64,000 nucleotides of DNA from Bosea vestrisii (GCF_030144325.1 NZ_CP126307.1:5870300-5934299), one strand, 5' to 3'; counted from the stretch's first letter, positions 44,795 to 54,175 are shown. Made by a program: numbers and translations. Notes: generated by a model from the sequence alone, not told the origin.

Positions 44795-45964
44795 TCAATA
44801 GGGCAGGCCGACATAGTTCTCCGCGACGCTGGCGAGCGCTGCCGACGATTGCGTAAGATAGTCGAACTCGGCCCGCCGGATGCGCTGGTCGAAAGTGCTC
44901 GCCTCCGGGAAGAGGTGGAGCAGGTTGGTCATCTGCCAGGAGAAGCGCACCGCCTTCCAGACCCGCGCCAACGCCCGGCCGGAATAGGCGTCGAGCCCGG
45001 CATCGGAGTGCTCGACATAATGTTCGCGCAACGCCTCGAACAGGTAGCGCACATCGCTCGCCGCAAGGTTCAGCCCCTTGGCGCCGGTCGGCGGCACGAT
45101 GTGGCCGGCATCGCCGGCAAGGAAGAGCCGGCCGAAGCGCAAGGGCTCGGTGACGAAGCTTCGCAGCGGCGCGATGCTCTTCTCGAGCGACGATCCCGAC
45201 GTCACCGCCGCCGCGACTTCATCCGGCACGCGCCGGCGCAACTCGTCGAAGAAGCGCTCGTCCGACCAGGCCTCGACCTTCTCGTCGAGCGGAACCTGGA
45301 CATAGTAGCGGCTGCGGGTCTGCGAGCGCATCGAGCACAATGCGAAGCCGAAGGGCGAGCTGGCATAGACCAGCTCATGCGCCGCCGGTGGCTGGTCCGT
45401 CAGCAGGCCGAGCCAGCCGAAGGGATAGACGCGCTCGAAAGTCTCGATCGCGCCTGATGGCACCGAGGCGCGGCAGACGCCGTGGAAGCCGTCGCAGCCG
45501 GCGATGAAGTCGCAGGCGATCTCGCGCCGCCGGCCTTCGGAGATAAAGCTGACGCGCGGCGAGGCGCTGTCGAAATCGTGCAGCTGGACGTCCTCGGCTT
45601 TGTAGAAGGTCGTCGTGCCGGCGGCCTGCCTTGCTTCCATCAGGTCCTGCGTAACCTCGGTCTGGCCATAGACCGTCACCTGCTTGCCGGTCAGGCCCTT
45701 GAGGTCGACGCGCTGCAGGCGCCCCTCGAAGGCGAGCGAGAAGCCGTCATGCGGCAGGCCCTCTTCAGCAAGGCGCGCACCGACGCCAGCCTCGTGCAGA
45801 AGCTCGACCGTGCCCTGTTCGAGCACGCCGGCGCGGATGCGCGACAGCACGTAATCCGCGCTCTTGCGTTCCAGGATGACGTTGTCGATGCCCTGGCGGC
45901 TCAGCAGCTGGCCGAGCAGCAGGCCGGACGGCCCGGCGCCGACGATGACGACCTGCGTGCGCAT
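44795..45964 (-). CDS. pobA: 4-hydroxybenzoate 3-monooxygenase
   Basis: A 389-residue flavoprotein hydroxylase that turns 4-hydroxybenzoate into protocatechuate with NADPH and O2. It has the FAD motif VIVGAGPSGLLLG at the start and RIRAGVLEQGTVELL, typical of PobA. The FIAGCDGFHGVCR (DG motif) and RLFLAGDAGHIVPPTGAKGLNLA follow. I chose the ATG at 45964, where homology begins and a GGAG site precedes. It is transcribed divergently from an AraC-type gene, the usual pobA-pobR arrangement. Confidence 0.94.
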   Translation of the reverse strand: MRTQVVIVGAGPSGLLLGQLLSRQGIDNVILERKSADYVLSRIRAGVLEQGTVELLHEAGVGARLAEEGLPHDGFSLAFEGRLQRVDLKGLTGKQVTVYGQTEVTQDLMEARQAAGTTTFYKAEDVQLHDFDSASPRVSFISEGRRREIACDFIAGCDGFHGVCRASVPSGAIETFERVYPFGWLGLLTDQPPAAHELVYASSPFGFALCSMRSQTRSRYYVQVPLDEKVEAWSDERFFDELRRRVPDEVAAAVTSGSSLEKSIAPLRSFVTEPLRFGRLFLAGDAGHIVPPTGAKGLNLAASDVRYLFEALREHYVEHSDAGLDAYSGRALARVWKAVRFSWQMTNLLHLFPEASTFDQRIRRAEFDYLTQSSAALASVAENYVGLPY

Positions 45965-46083
45965 GGCGTTCTCCCATGAATCCAGCGCTCGCCGAGCCCC
46001 GGTACTTTCAGACGAATCTGCCATTGCGAGCGCTTGACCGGAATGGAGCTTTCACCCAACCTCTTGGACAAATCGAACATCGG
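45965..46083. promoter_or_regulatory. Divergent pobA/AraC-regulator promoter region
   Basis: This 119-base gap separates the two divergent starts and should hold both promoters and the regulator's binding site. An imperfect dyad cannot be fixed by eye. If the regulator starts upstream (45976), the gap shrinks to almost nothing, which argues for the later start. Confidence 0.4.
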
Positions 46084-46968
46084 ATGGTTCGAATGACGCT
46101 CGCCTCGGTGCCCGCCTACTGGCTCTATGACGAGCCGCGGGATCAGCGCTTCCCTGATGCGCTGCATATCGAGCGCATCAGCGCGCGCAGCGCTCCGCGC
46201 GACTGGCGGATCGAGCCCCATCGCCACCAGGACATGGCCCAGTTCTTCCTGATTGCGACTGGCGGCGGGCTGGTTCGGATCGACGGTGACGAGCATCAAC
46301 TCGCGCCCAGCACCGTCCTCCTGCTGCCGCCGCTGGCGATCCACGAGTTCCGCTTCGAGCCGGGTACCGAAGGCTTCGTCGCCAGTGTCGCGACCTCGAC
46401 CCTGACGCCGCTGATCGAGGCCGACCCCGCGCTCGGCGCCGTGCTTGGCGAAGTGTTCGTCGACAGGCGCGGGCCGAACGACGGCAGCATCGTCGAGCTA
46501 GCGGCGGCGATGGAAGCGGCGCTTGCCGAGTTCGGCCGCAACCGCGGAAGCCGCGAGCCCGCGCTGGCCGCCCATGCGCGCCTGATCGCGATCTGGTTCG
46601 CCCGCACCGCGCGCTCGCACGCGGTTGCGAACAACGGCGCGAGCGATGGCCGCGCCGCACTTGTCCGCCGCTTCATCGAGCGCGTCGAAAGCCATTTCCA
46701 CACACATGAGCCGCTCGATGCCTATGCCCGAGCGCTCAGCGTCACCGGCCCGCATCTGACCCGCGTCTGCCGCGAGGTGCTCGGCCATTCGGCCATGCGG
46801 GTCATCCAGGGGCGGCTGATGATCGAGGCGCGGCGGGATCTCGTCTACACCCGCTCGCCGGTCTCGCAGGTCGCCTTCCGGCTCGGCTTCTCCGACCCCG
46901 CCTATTTCTCCCGCTTCTTCGCGACGCGGGCTGGGGTGTCGCCCTCGGAATACCGGGCTGCGGGGTGA
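46084..46968 (+). CDS. AraC-family regulator, PobR-like
   Basis: The protein (294 residues from 46084) has an AraC-type cupin sensor half (RIEPHRHQDMAQFFLIATGGG) and a C-terminal double HTH (DAYARALSVTGPHLTRVCREVLG, then VSQVAFRLGFSDPAYFSRFF). AraC-type PobR proteins activate pobA in response to 4-hydroxybenzoate. The divergent position next to pobA supports that role. In-frame starts at 45976, 46084 and 46093 are possible; I prefer 46084 because it leaves a promoter gap and similarity begins near PAYWLYDEP. Confidence 0.85.
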   Translation: MVRMTLASVPAYWLYDEPRDQRFPDALHIERISARSAPRDWRIEPHRHQDMAQFFLIATGGGLVRIDGDEHQLAPSTVLLLPPLAIHEFRFEPGTEGFVASVATSTLTPLIEADPALGAVLGEVFVDRRGPNDGSIVELAAAMEAALAEFGRNRGSREPALAAHARLIAIWFARTARSHAVANNGASDGRAALVRRFIERVESHFHTHEPLDAYARALSVTGPHLTRVCREVLGHSAMRVIQGRLMIEARRDLVYTRSPVSQVAFRLGFSDPAYFSRFFATRAGVSPSEYRAAG

Positions 46969-47028
46969 GGGCTTTACGGAGTCGGCTCCGTGGTTGCAAA
47001 TGTTCATCTTTTGTTCTATTTTTGGAAG

Positions 47029-47682
47029 ATGAGGAGATCATCTCCTGATCAGTTCGACCTATTCGGCGAAGGTGGAAACACTGGACCCACCAAGCCCTCG
47101 TCGCTGGCCGAGGGCCCATCTGGTGCGGCTTGGAACGGCTACTTTTTTGCTGTCGTGCTGCCACCCGACATCACTCAGTCGGTCGACGTGCTCGGACGTC
47201 AGCTGCGGCGATCAATGGGGCTGCGTGGCAAACTAATCGGGCCTGATCGCTATCATGTCAGCCTGTGCGGTATCGGCGCATTTGGCGAAGCCCCCTCTGG
47301 AATCGTCGATCTTCTGAAGCGGATTGGTGCTTCAGTTCACGAGCCAGGCTTTGATATCTTTTTTGACCAAACGGCCGCGTTTAGTGGCTCGTACGGAAAG
47401 CGGTCGCTTGTTCTTACGGCGAGCGACACGCTACCCGCCTTGATCGCACTCCAGACACGTCTTCATGACGCCATGCAGGCGGCGAACTTACCTGTCGACG
47501 CGCGGTTCACCCCCCACATCACTCTGCTCTACGACAGGCGACCGGCTTCGCAGATCGAGATACCTCGTCTGAGCTTCACCGTGAGGGACTTCGTTCTGAT
47601 CCGCAGTGTCCATGGCACAGGCCACCATGATCATCTCGCCCGCTGGCCGCTCCGCGGTGGACGGCTGTCCGCGCCGGCTTGA
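47029..47682 (+). CDS. 2'-5' RNA ligase/LigT-like phosphoesterase
   Basis: The 217-residue protein has the paired catalytic motifs of the 2H phosphoesterase superfamily: YHVSLCGIG and FTPHITLLYD. Members act on 2'-5' or cyclic phosphodiester bonds in RNA. The extreme N-terminus reads DQFDLFGE, resembling a sliding-clamp-binding pentapeptide. Starts at 46990 (GTG) and 47029 (ATG) are both open; the second has only a close GGAAG. Codon use is a little less GC-rich than its neighbours. Confidence 0.8.
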   Translation: MRRSSPDQFDLFGEGGNTGPTKPSSLAEGPSGAAWNGYFFAVVLPPDITQSVDVLGRQLRRSMGLRGKLIGPDRYHVSLCGIGAFGEAPSGIVDLLKRIGASVHEPGFDIFFDQTAAFSGSYGKRSLVLTASDTLPALIALQTRLHDAMQAANLPVDARFTPHITLLYDRRPASQIEIPRLSFTVRDFVLIRSVHGTGHHDHLARWPLRGGRLSAPA

Positions 47683-47738
47683 TCGCCGGTATGTCCCATG
47701 CCACGCCGCGCCGACGGCAATCACGGACGGTCGGGACG

Positions 47739-48089
47739 ATGGTCACGCTCTACGGCATCAAGAACTGCGACACGATGAAGAAGGCCTGGAGCTGGCTCGA
47801 CGCGCACAAGATCCCCTACGCCTTCCACGACTATCGCGTCTCCGGCATCGACAAGCCCAGGCTCGAGGCCTGGTGCAAGGAACTCGGCTGGGAGAAGGTG
47901 CTCAACAAGGGGAGCACGACCTTCCGCGAGATGCCCGAGGCCGACAAGCAGGGCCTCGACGAGAAGAAGGCGATCAAGTTGATGCTGGCGCAACCGACCA
48001 TAATCAAGCGCCCGGTGCTCGATCTCGGCGACCGCCGCATCCTGGCCTTCAAGCCGGACGTCTACGAAGCCGCGTTCGCCAAGCGCTGA
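47739..48089 (+). CDS. ArsC/Spx-family protein, YffB-like
   Basis: The 116-residue thioredoxin-fold protein begins VTLYGIKNCDTMKKAWSWL, with the single nucleophilic cysteine typical of YffB/ArsC-like reductases. LNKGSTTFREM and IIKRPVLDLGDRRILAFKPD follow, the latter with the conserved arginine-proline pair. YffB-type proteins are probably GSH-dependent thiol reductases, and true arsenate reductase activity is not implied. Its ATG at 47739 marks the start of homology. Confidence 0.88.
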   Translation: MVTLYGIKNCDTMKKAWSWLDAHKIPYAFHDYRVSGIDKPRLEAWCKELGWEKVLNKGSTTFREMPEADKQGLDEKKAIKLMLAQPTIIKRPVLDLGDRRILAFKPDVYEAAFAKR

Positions 48090-48167
48090 GCGCCCGGCTG
48101 CCGGCACAGCCCCACCCGGCGCGCAAGGCTCTTTCGCGAAAGGCGGCGCTGGGCTAGGCCGGCGCCC

Positions 48168-49292
48168 ATGACGACGGATTTCAGCTTTCATCTCCTCGGC
48201 CGGGACGGCGCCGCCCGCACCGGCGAGGTCCGTATGCCGCGTGGCGTGATCCGCACGCCGGCCTTCATGCCGGTCGGCACCGCCGCGACGGTCAAGGGCA
48301 TGTATCCCGAGCAGGTCAAGGCGCTCGGCGCTGATGTCGTGCTCGGCAACACCTATCATCTGATGCTGCGGCCGGGCGCCGAGCGCGTCGCCAGGCTCGG
48401 CGGCCTGCACAAGTTCATGAACTGGCCGCACCCGATCCTGACCGATTCCGGCGGCTTCCAGGTGATGTCGCTCGCCAATCTGCGCAAGCTGACCGAGGAG
48501 GGCGTCACCTTCCAGTCGCATATCGACGGCTCCAAGCATGTGCTCACCCCGGAGCGCTCGGTCGAGATCCAGAACCTGCTCGGCTCCGACATCGTCATGC
48601 AGCTCGACGAATGCGTCTCGCTGCCCTGCGAGGACAAGGTCGCGGAGAAGGCGATGCGGCTCTCGCTGCGCTGGGCCGAGCGCTGCAAGACGGCCTTCGG
48701 CGATCCGGCGGGCAGGGCGCTGTTCGGCATTGTCCAGGGCGGGGCGGTGCCGGCCCTGCGGGTCGAGAGCGCGCGGGAGCTCGCCGCCATGGACCTCAAG
48801 GGCTACGCCATTGGCGGCCTTGCGGTCGGCGAGCCGCAGGACATCATGCTGGCCATGATCGAGACGGTCGAGCCGCATCTGCCGAGCGAGAAGCCGCGCT
48901 ATCTGATGGGTGTCGGCACGCCGGACGACATCGTCGAGGCGGTCAGGCGCGGCGTCGACATGTTCGACTGCGTGATGCCGACGAGAGCCGGCCGGCATGG
49001 CCAGATCTTCACCCGCTTCGGCCGGATGAACCTGAAGAATGCCAAGCATGCCGAGGATATCAGGCCGGTCGATCCGCAATCCTCCTGCCAGGCGGCCAAT
49101 ACCTATTCGCGGGCCTATCTGCATCATCTGGTCAAGGCCGAGGAGATGCTCGGCAAGATGCTGCTGACCTGGGTCAACCTGGCCTACTATCAGGATCTGA
49201 TGGCCGGCCTGCGCGCCGCCATCGCTGCCGGCCGCCTTGAGGACTTCATCGCTGAAACCAAGGAAGGCTGGGCCAGAGGCGAGCCGGCGTGA
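48168..49292 (+). CDS. tgt: tRNA-guanine transglycosylase with degenerate zinc site
   Basis: The 374-residue enzyme exchanges guanine 34 of certain tRNAs for preQ1, the late step of queuosine synthesis; queF lies 3 kb away. Core motifs are intact: LTDSGGFQVM (Asp93), IVQGG, YAIGGLAVGEP, and MFDCVMPTR with the nucleophile Asp267. The C-terminal zinc site is not: DPQSSCQAANTYSRAYLHHL has Ser305, Cys307 and Ala310 where the E. coli enzyme has Cys302, Cys304 and Cys307, and Val336 replaces His333. The stop overlaps the next start (GTGA). Confidence 0.95.
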   Translation: MTTDFSFHLLGRDGAARTGEVRMPRGVIRTPAFMPVGTAATVKGMYPEQVKALGADVVLGNTYHLMLRPGAERVARLGGLHKFMNWPHPILTDSGGFQVMSLANLRKLTEEGVTFQSHIDGSKHVLTPERSVEIQNLLGSDIVMQLDECVSLPCEDKVAEKAMRLSLRWAERCKTAFGDPAGRALFGIVQGGAVPALRVESARELAAMDLKGYAIGGLAVGEPQDIMLAMIETVEPHLPSEKPRYLMGVGTPDDIVEAVRRGVDMFDCVMPTRAGRHGQIFTRFGRMNLKNAKHAEDIRPVDPQSSCQAANTYSRAYLHHLVKAEEMLGKMLLTWVNLAYYQDLMAGLRAAIAAGRLEDFIAETKEGWARGEPA

Positions 49293-50080
49293 TCGATCCC
49301 TGGCTCGGCCTGCTGCTGCTCAAGATGGCGGTCGCGGCCGCTATCGTGGTCAGCTGCTCTCTGCTGGCCGAACGGTCGGGGCCGCTGCTCGCAGCGATGA
49401 TCGCGACGCTGCCGATCTCGGCCGGGCCGGTCCTGGCTTTCCTCGCGCTCGACCATGACGCGGCCTTCATCTCGGCCAGCGCACTCGGCAGCATGAACTC
49501 CAATCTTGGCAATGCCTGCCTGTCGCTGGTCTACGTTCTGTTGGCGCAGCGTTTCGGCACGGTCGTCAGTCTCGGCGCCGGGTTGGTCACTTGGGTCGCG
49601 GCGATTGTTGTGCTGCGCGAACTCGCCTTGCCCTTTCCGGCAATCCTGGCGCTGACGATCATCATATTCCCAGCGCTCCATGGAATTTTCCGGCCCTATC
49701 TCGCGGCGCGCCCGGCCAAGCCTCCGGGCCGGCTCTGGTATGTCCTGCCGCTGCGCGCCACCACCGTGGCCACGCTGACCGGCGTCGTGACCACCTTGAG
49801 CGCCACGGTCGGGCCGACATGGTCGGGCGTGCTTGCCGCCGTGCCGCTCGTATTGTCGAGCCTGATCGCGATTTTGCAGCCGCGCATCGGCGGGCCGGCC
49901 AGCGCCGCCGTCATCGCCAACAGTGCGCTCGGCCTGCTCGGCTTCGGGCTGGGACTCGCCACTGTTCACGCCACGGCGCCGACAATCGGCTCGTGGGCGG
50001 CGCTTGGCCTCGGCCTGCTGGTCTGTATCGTCTGGAATCTCGGCCTGATGGCGCTAGCGCGCCGCCGCGCGACGCCATGA
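49289..50080 (+). CDS. Multi-pass inner membrane protein, unknown function
   Basis: The 263-residue protein starts at a GTG that overlaps the tgt stop by four bases. It has about eight hydrophobic segments (LGLLLLKMAVAAAIVVSCSLL, ALTIIIFPALHGIF, GLLGFGLGLATVHA and others) and short loops. The GPLLAAMIATLPISAGPVLA stretch resembles small transporter-like families, but I do not assign one. Its 3' end overlaps the convergent transporter gene by 27 bases. Confidence 0.75.
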   Translation: MIDPWLGLLLLKMAVAAAIVVSCSLLAERSGPLLAAMIATLPISAGPVLAFLALDHDAAFISASALGSMNSNLGNACLSLVYVLLAQRFGTVVSLGAGLVTWVAAIVVLRELALPFPAILALTIIIFPALHGIFRPYLAARPAKPPGRLWYVLPLRATTVATLTGVVTTLSATVGPTWSGVLAAVPLVLSSLIAILQPRIGGPASAAVIANSALGLLGFGLGLATVHATAPTIGSWAALGLGLLVCIVWNLGLMALARRRATP

Positions 50081-50974
50081 GGCGACGAACAGTCCGGCGA
50101 TGATCAGCGCGATACCGCCGATCTGCAGCCCGCTCGGGATCTCGCCGAGCACGGGGATGGCGAGCAGCGTGCCGACGACAGGGATCATCGGTGGAAAGCG
50201 CCCGGCGACCGAGGGGCCGAGTACCGGCGTCGACCAGCTCCAGATCCACAGGCCGACGATGACGTTGAGCACGCCCTGATTGATCGCGTGCAGGACCAGC
50301 ACCCACCAGGGCGCGACGTCGAAGCCGCGGAAATAGAAGGCGAAGTAGATCGGCAGATAGGCCATCGACAGCACGGACACCACCGCCGTGGCCTTGAGCG
50401 CATTGACCCGCCAGAGCTGGATCAGCAGCGGATAGCCGCCCCAGACCAGTCCGACGCCGAGAAAGCAGAGGTCGCCGAAGACGATTCTCGGGTTGGAATG
50501 CGTCGTGCCGGCGATGCCGAGGCAGGCGAGGCCGATGAGCACCGCGATGACGCCGAGCACGAGCTGCCGCGTCAGCAGCGCGCCGAACAGGACGACGCTG
50601 CCGACGATGCCGATCACCGTGACGGTGCCGGGCCCGATCACGGCGCCATGCGCTGCCGGGGCGAAGGTCAGCCCGGTCATGAGCAGGAAGCTCATCGGGA
50701 AGCCGCTCATGACCGCCAGAATCAGGCCGCGCTTCCAGCCGAGACCGGCGCAATCGCGCAGGCCCCCGGCCATCACGAAGCTGGGCAACAGCAGGAAGCC
50801 GGCGGTGACGAAGCGCAACGCCAGCATGTCGTGCGAGGACAGGCCGTTCAACACCGCATGGCGGCTGACGACGAAATTCGCCCCGAAGATCACCATGGCG
50901 AAGGCCATGCCGGCAAAGGCGAGCTGCCTGCGCCGGCGCAGTTTCTCGTCGGAAAGCGGAACGGCTTGATGCAT
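50054..50974 (-). CDS. EamA-family (DMT) transporter
   Basis: A 306-residue drug/metabolite transporter-type permease with ten predicted helices in two EamA repeats: FAGMAFAMVIFGANFVVSRH and ALRFVTAGFLLLPSF in the first, GDLCFLGVGLVWGGYPLL in the second. PVVGTLLAIPVLGEIPSGLQIGG is near the end. The start at 50974 (MHQAVPL) removes a short non-homologous leader. The substrate is unknown. Confidence 0.87.
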   Translation of the reverse strand: MHQAVPLSDEKLRRRRQLAFAGMAFAMVIFGANFVVSRHAVLNGLSSHDMLALRFVTAGFLLLPSFVMAGGLRDCAGLGWKRGLILAVMSGFPMSFLLMTGLTFAPAAHGAVIGPGTVTVIGIVGSVVLFGALLTRQLVLGVIAVLIGLACLGIAGTTHSNPRIVFGDLCFLGVGLVWGGYPLLIQLWRVNALKATAVVSVLSMAYLPIYFAFYFRGFDVAPWWVLVLHAINQGVLNVIVGLWIWSWSTPVLGPSVAGRFPPMIPVVGTLLAIPVLGEIPSGLQIGGIALIIAGLFVASWRRAAAR

Positions 50975-51054
50975 GCTCCGGCTTAGCGCGATGCCGGAGC
51001 TGCCGTTAGGGGCCAAACCGCATGGCGCTGCCTATTGCAGCGCAGCATGATGCC

Positions 51055-52338
51055 TCAGGCGAGGGCCTTCAGCGCCGAGCGCCCGGCATAGATCGCCTGA
51101 GCGCCCAATTCCTCCTCGATGCGAAGCAGCTGGTTGTACTTCGCGGTCCGGTCGGAGCGGGCGAGCGAGCCGGTCTTGATCTGCCCGCAATTGGTCGCGA
51201 CCGCGAGGTCGGCGATGGTCGCGTCCTCGGTTTCGCCCGAGCGATGCGACATCACCGCGGTGTAGCCGGCACGCTGCGCCATCTCGACGGCGGCGAGCGT
51301 CTCGGTCAGCGTGCCGATCTGGTTGACCTTGACCAGGATCGAGTTGGCCGTCTTCTCCTTGATGCCCCGCGACAGGCGCGTGACGTTGGTGACGAAGAGG
51401 TCGTCGCCGACCAGCTGGCACTTGTTGCCGACGAGATCGGTCAGCGCCTTCCAGCCCTCCCAGTCGTCCTCGGCCATGCCGTCCTCGATCGAGACGATCG
51501 GATAGCCGGCGACCAGCTTGGCGAGGTACTTGGCCTGCGCCTTTGGATCGCGGGTTTTGCGCTCGCCTTCATAGACATAGGAGCCGTCCTTGAAGAACTC
51601 GGTCGCGGCGCAGTCGAGCGCCAGGGCGACGTCTTCACCGGGCTTGTAGCCGGCCTTCTCGACCGCCTGCATGACGAAGTCGAGCGCCGCTTCCGCCGAC
51701 TTGATGTTGGGGGCAAAGCCGCCCTCGTCGCCGACATTGGTGTTGTGGCCGGCGTCGTGCAGCGCCTTCTTCAGCGTGTGGAAGATTTCGGCACCCATCC
51801 GCAGCCCCTCGGCGAAGGAGGGAGCGCCGATCGGCATCACCATGAATTCCTGGAAGTCGATCGGGTTGTCGGCATGGGCGCCGCCATTGACGATGTTCAT
51901 CATCGGCACCGGCAGGACGCGGGCCGAGGTGCCGCCGACATAGCGATAGAGCGGCAGGCCCGAGGCTTCGGCGGCGGCCTTGGCCACGGCGAGCGAGACG
52001 CCGAGAATGGCGTTGGCGCCGAGCTTGCTCTTGTTCGGCGTGCCGTCGAGCTCGATCATCGCCTGGTCGATCGCGGCCTGGTCCTCGGCATCCATCGCCA
52101 CCAGCGCCTCGGCGATCGCGACATTGACGGCCTCGACCGCCTTCAGCACGCCCTTGCCGAGATAACGGCTCTTGTCGCCGTCTCGCAGCTCGACCGCCTC
52201 ATGCGCGCCGGTGGAGGCGCCGGACGGCACTGCGGCGCGGCCCATCGAGCCGTCTTCGAGCACGACATCGACCTCGACCGTCGGGTTGCCGCGGGAATCG
52301 AGGATCTGGCGGCCGATGATGTCGATGATCGCGGTCAT
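51055..52338 (-). CDS. eno: Enolase
   Basis: The 427-residue glycolytic enzyme converts 2-phosphoglycerate to phosphoenolpyruvate. It has IIGRQILDSRGNPTVEVDV at the start and PSGASTGAHEAVELRDGD. The acid/base and metal region VGDDLFVTNV is present, and the C-terminal signature reads MSHRSGETEDATIADLAVA. Length is normal. I chose the ATG at 52338, where homology starts; an upstream frame exists but adds unrelated residues. Confidence 0.98.
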   Translation of the reverse strand: MTAIIDIIGRQILDSRGNPTVEVDVVLEDGSMGRAAVPSGASTGAHEAVELRDGDKSRYLGKGVLKAVEAVNVAIAEALVAMDAEDQAAIDQAMIELDGTPNKSKLGANAILGVSLAVAKAAAEASGLPLYRYVGGTSARVLPVPMMNIVNGGAHADNPIDFQEFMVMPIGAPSFAEGLRMGAEIFHTLKKALHDAGHNTNVGDEGGFAPNIKSAEAALDFVMQAVEKAGYKPGEDVALALDCAATEFFKDGSYVYEGERKTRDPKAQAKYLAKLVAGYPIVSIEDGMAEDDWEGWKALTDLVGNKCQLVGDDLFVTNVTRLSRGIKEKTANSILVKVNQIGTLTETLAAVEMAQRAGYTAVMSHRSGETEDATIADLAVATNCGQIKTGSLARSDRTAKYNQLLRIEEELGAQAIYAGRSALKALA

Positions 52339-52497
52339 GGCAGGCTCCGGAGCTGAGGTGGGCAAGGGATGCCGCGCTTCTAGACACAAGCTGCGGCGAC
52401 GGGAAGGGGCGGTGGCGTTTATCCGGGCCGGGCATTAAAAGCCGCGGCAACGCCAGCGGCCGTGATCGACGGACGCCCACTTGCTCAGGACCAAGCC

Positions 52498-52953
52498 ATG
52501 ACACTCGACGCCTCGACCCTCCAGCTCGGCAAGGCGAGCGACCTGCCGCGCTCGCCGGAGGAAGCCCGCCTCGACCGCGTGCCGAACCCGCATGCCGGCA
52601 CCGACTATCTCGCGCGCTTCACCTGCCCGGAATTCACCTCGATCTGCCCGGTCACCGGCCAACCCGATTTCGGCATCCTGGTGATCGACTACCTACCGGG
52701 TGACTGGCTGGTCGAATCGAAGTCGCTCAAGCTCTATCTTGGCTCGTTCCGCAACCACGGCGCCTTCCATGAGGACTGCACCGTCGGCATCGGCAAGACG
52801 CTGGTCGACCTCCTAGAGCCGAAATGGTTCCGCATCGGCGGCTACTGGTATCCGCGCGGGGGCATCCCGATCGACGTGTTCTTCCAGACCGGCGAGGTCC
52901 CGAAGGGCCTGTGGCTGCCGGATCAAGGCGTCGCGCCCTATCGCGGGCGCTGA
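52498..52953 (+). CDS. queF: NADPH-dependent preQ0 reductase
   Basis: The 151-residue tunnelling-fold enzyme reduces 7-cyano-7-deazaguanine (preQ0) to preQ1 for queuosine. The catalytic cysteine is in FTSICPVTGQPD, the QueF motif in ESKSLKLYLGSFRNHGAFHEDC, and the length fits the short, type I form. The start at 52498 (MTLDASTLQLG) follows an AGGA-type site. It is divergent from eno and convergent with the MFS gene; with tgt it makes two queuosine genes in this window. Confidence 0.96.
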   Translation: MTLDASTLQLGKASDLPRSPEEARLDRVPNPHAGTDYLARFTCPEFTSICPVTGQPDFGILVIDYLPGDWLVESKSLKLYLGSFRNHGAFHEDCTVGIGKTLVDLLEPKWFRIGGYWYPRGGIPIDVFFQTGEVPKGLWLPDQGVAPYRGR

Positions 52954-52969
52954 GCCTCAGCGCAAAAGC

Positions 52970-54175
52970 TCAGGTCCGGCTTCCCGCCAGTGGCAGGATG
53001 CGCGGCGTTGCGAAGCCGAGCAGCGTGATTCCGGCAGCGAAAAGCAGGATCGCGCCGCTGGTGCCGAACAAATGCAGGGCAGCGCCCATCAGTACCGGCC
53101 CGAGCGCATGGCCGCAGAACAGCGCGCAGGCGAACAGCGCCACCGCCGAGCCGCGCGCGGTCGGTGCGAGCTCGGTCGCCTGCGCCTGGAAGGTGCCATG
53201 CATCAGGAAGAAGCCGAAGCCGTTCAGCGTGAAGATCGCGACCGCGCTCCACCAGGGCAGGAAGCTGAGCGAGAAGAGAGCGAAGGCCACGCCCATCACG
53301 ATGCCGCCTAGCGTCGTCATCCGGGTCGGACCGAGCCGCTCGACCAGGATGCGGGTCAGCACACCGTAGACGATGCCGCCGAGCCCAGTGCCGGCGATGA
53401 CGAGGCCGGCCTGCGACGGCCCGACGCTGGCGCGCTCCTGCAGGATCGCCGCGATGTAGGGCGGCATGCCGAAGATCAGGCTGCCCTCGACGATCACGAG
53501 CCCATAGAGCAGCTTCGAACGCGGATTGGCGAAGACGGCGGCATAGTTCGCGAGCGCGCCGGCGAAGCTGAGCGGCGCGCGCCGCGCATCCGGCCTGGGC
53601 TTCAGCACGACCAGCACCAGAATGCCGGCGATCGCGGCGAGGCCGGCCGCCATCACGAAGACGTAGCGCCAGCCCAGGTGCTCGGCGATCAACCCCGAGC
53701 AGGCGGCGCCCACCATCTGCCCGACGATCATCAGCACCAGGAAGCGGCCGAGCATGATCTGCCGCTCGGCCATGGGCGCCCGGTCGCCGATCGCCGCCAT
53801 CGCGACCGGGATGATGCCTCCGGCCGCGATACCGGCGACCATGCGCACGACTGTCAGCGCTTCGAACGACCCGACGAATGCCACTCCGAGCGACAGCAAC
53901 GCGAGCCCGCCGAGGCAGGCCGCGATCGTCCTGAGCTTGCCCAGCGAATCGGCGATCGGCCCGAGGAAAGGCTGGCCGACGGCGTAGGCGAAGGAGAATG
54001 CGGTCGCGACGGCGGCGACCTGGGCGATGCTGCGGCCGAACTCGGCCGCCAGCGTCGGCACCAGCGGATCGAGCAGGCGCATCGTGAAGGTCGAGGCAAA
54101 GCCGCAGGCCCCGAGCACGAGGATGAGCGAATTGAGCGAACCAGGCGGAGGCGAAGCTGCTGGGTTGTCAGACAT
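52970..54175 (-). CDS. Major facilitator superfamily transporter
   Basis: The 401-residue permease has twelve predicted helices. The MFS loop 2-3 signature is GPIADSLGKLRTIAACLGG, and a second copy of the fold starts near FANPRSKLLYGLVIVEGS. The helices read like DHA1/sugar-efflux relatives, but the substrate cannot be read. Its start overlaps the kdsA stop by eight bases, so the two are probably co-transcribed. Confidence 0.9.
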   Translation of the reverse strand: MSDNPAASPPPGSLNSLILVLGACGFASTFTMRLLDPLVPTLAAEFGRSIAQVAAVATAFSFAYAVGQPFLGPIADSLGKLRTIAACLGGLALLSLGVAFVGSFEALTVVRMVAGIAAGGIIPVAMAAIGDRAPMAERQIMLGRFLVLMIVGQMVGAACSGLIAEHLGWRYVFVMAAGLAAIAGILVLVVLKPRPDARRAPLSFAGALANYAAVFANPRSKLLYGLVIVEGSLIFGMPPYIAAILQERASVGPSQAGLVIAGTGLGGIVYGVLTRILVERLGPTRMTTLGGIVMGVAFALFSLSFLPWWSAVAIFTLNGFGFFLMHGTFQAQATELAPTARGSAVALFACALFCGHALGPVLMGAALHLFGTSGAILLFAAGITLLGFATPRILPLAGSRT

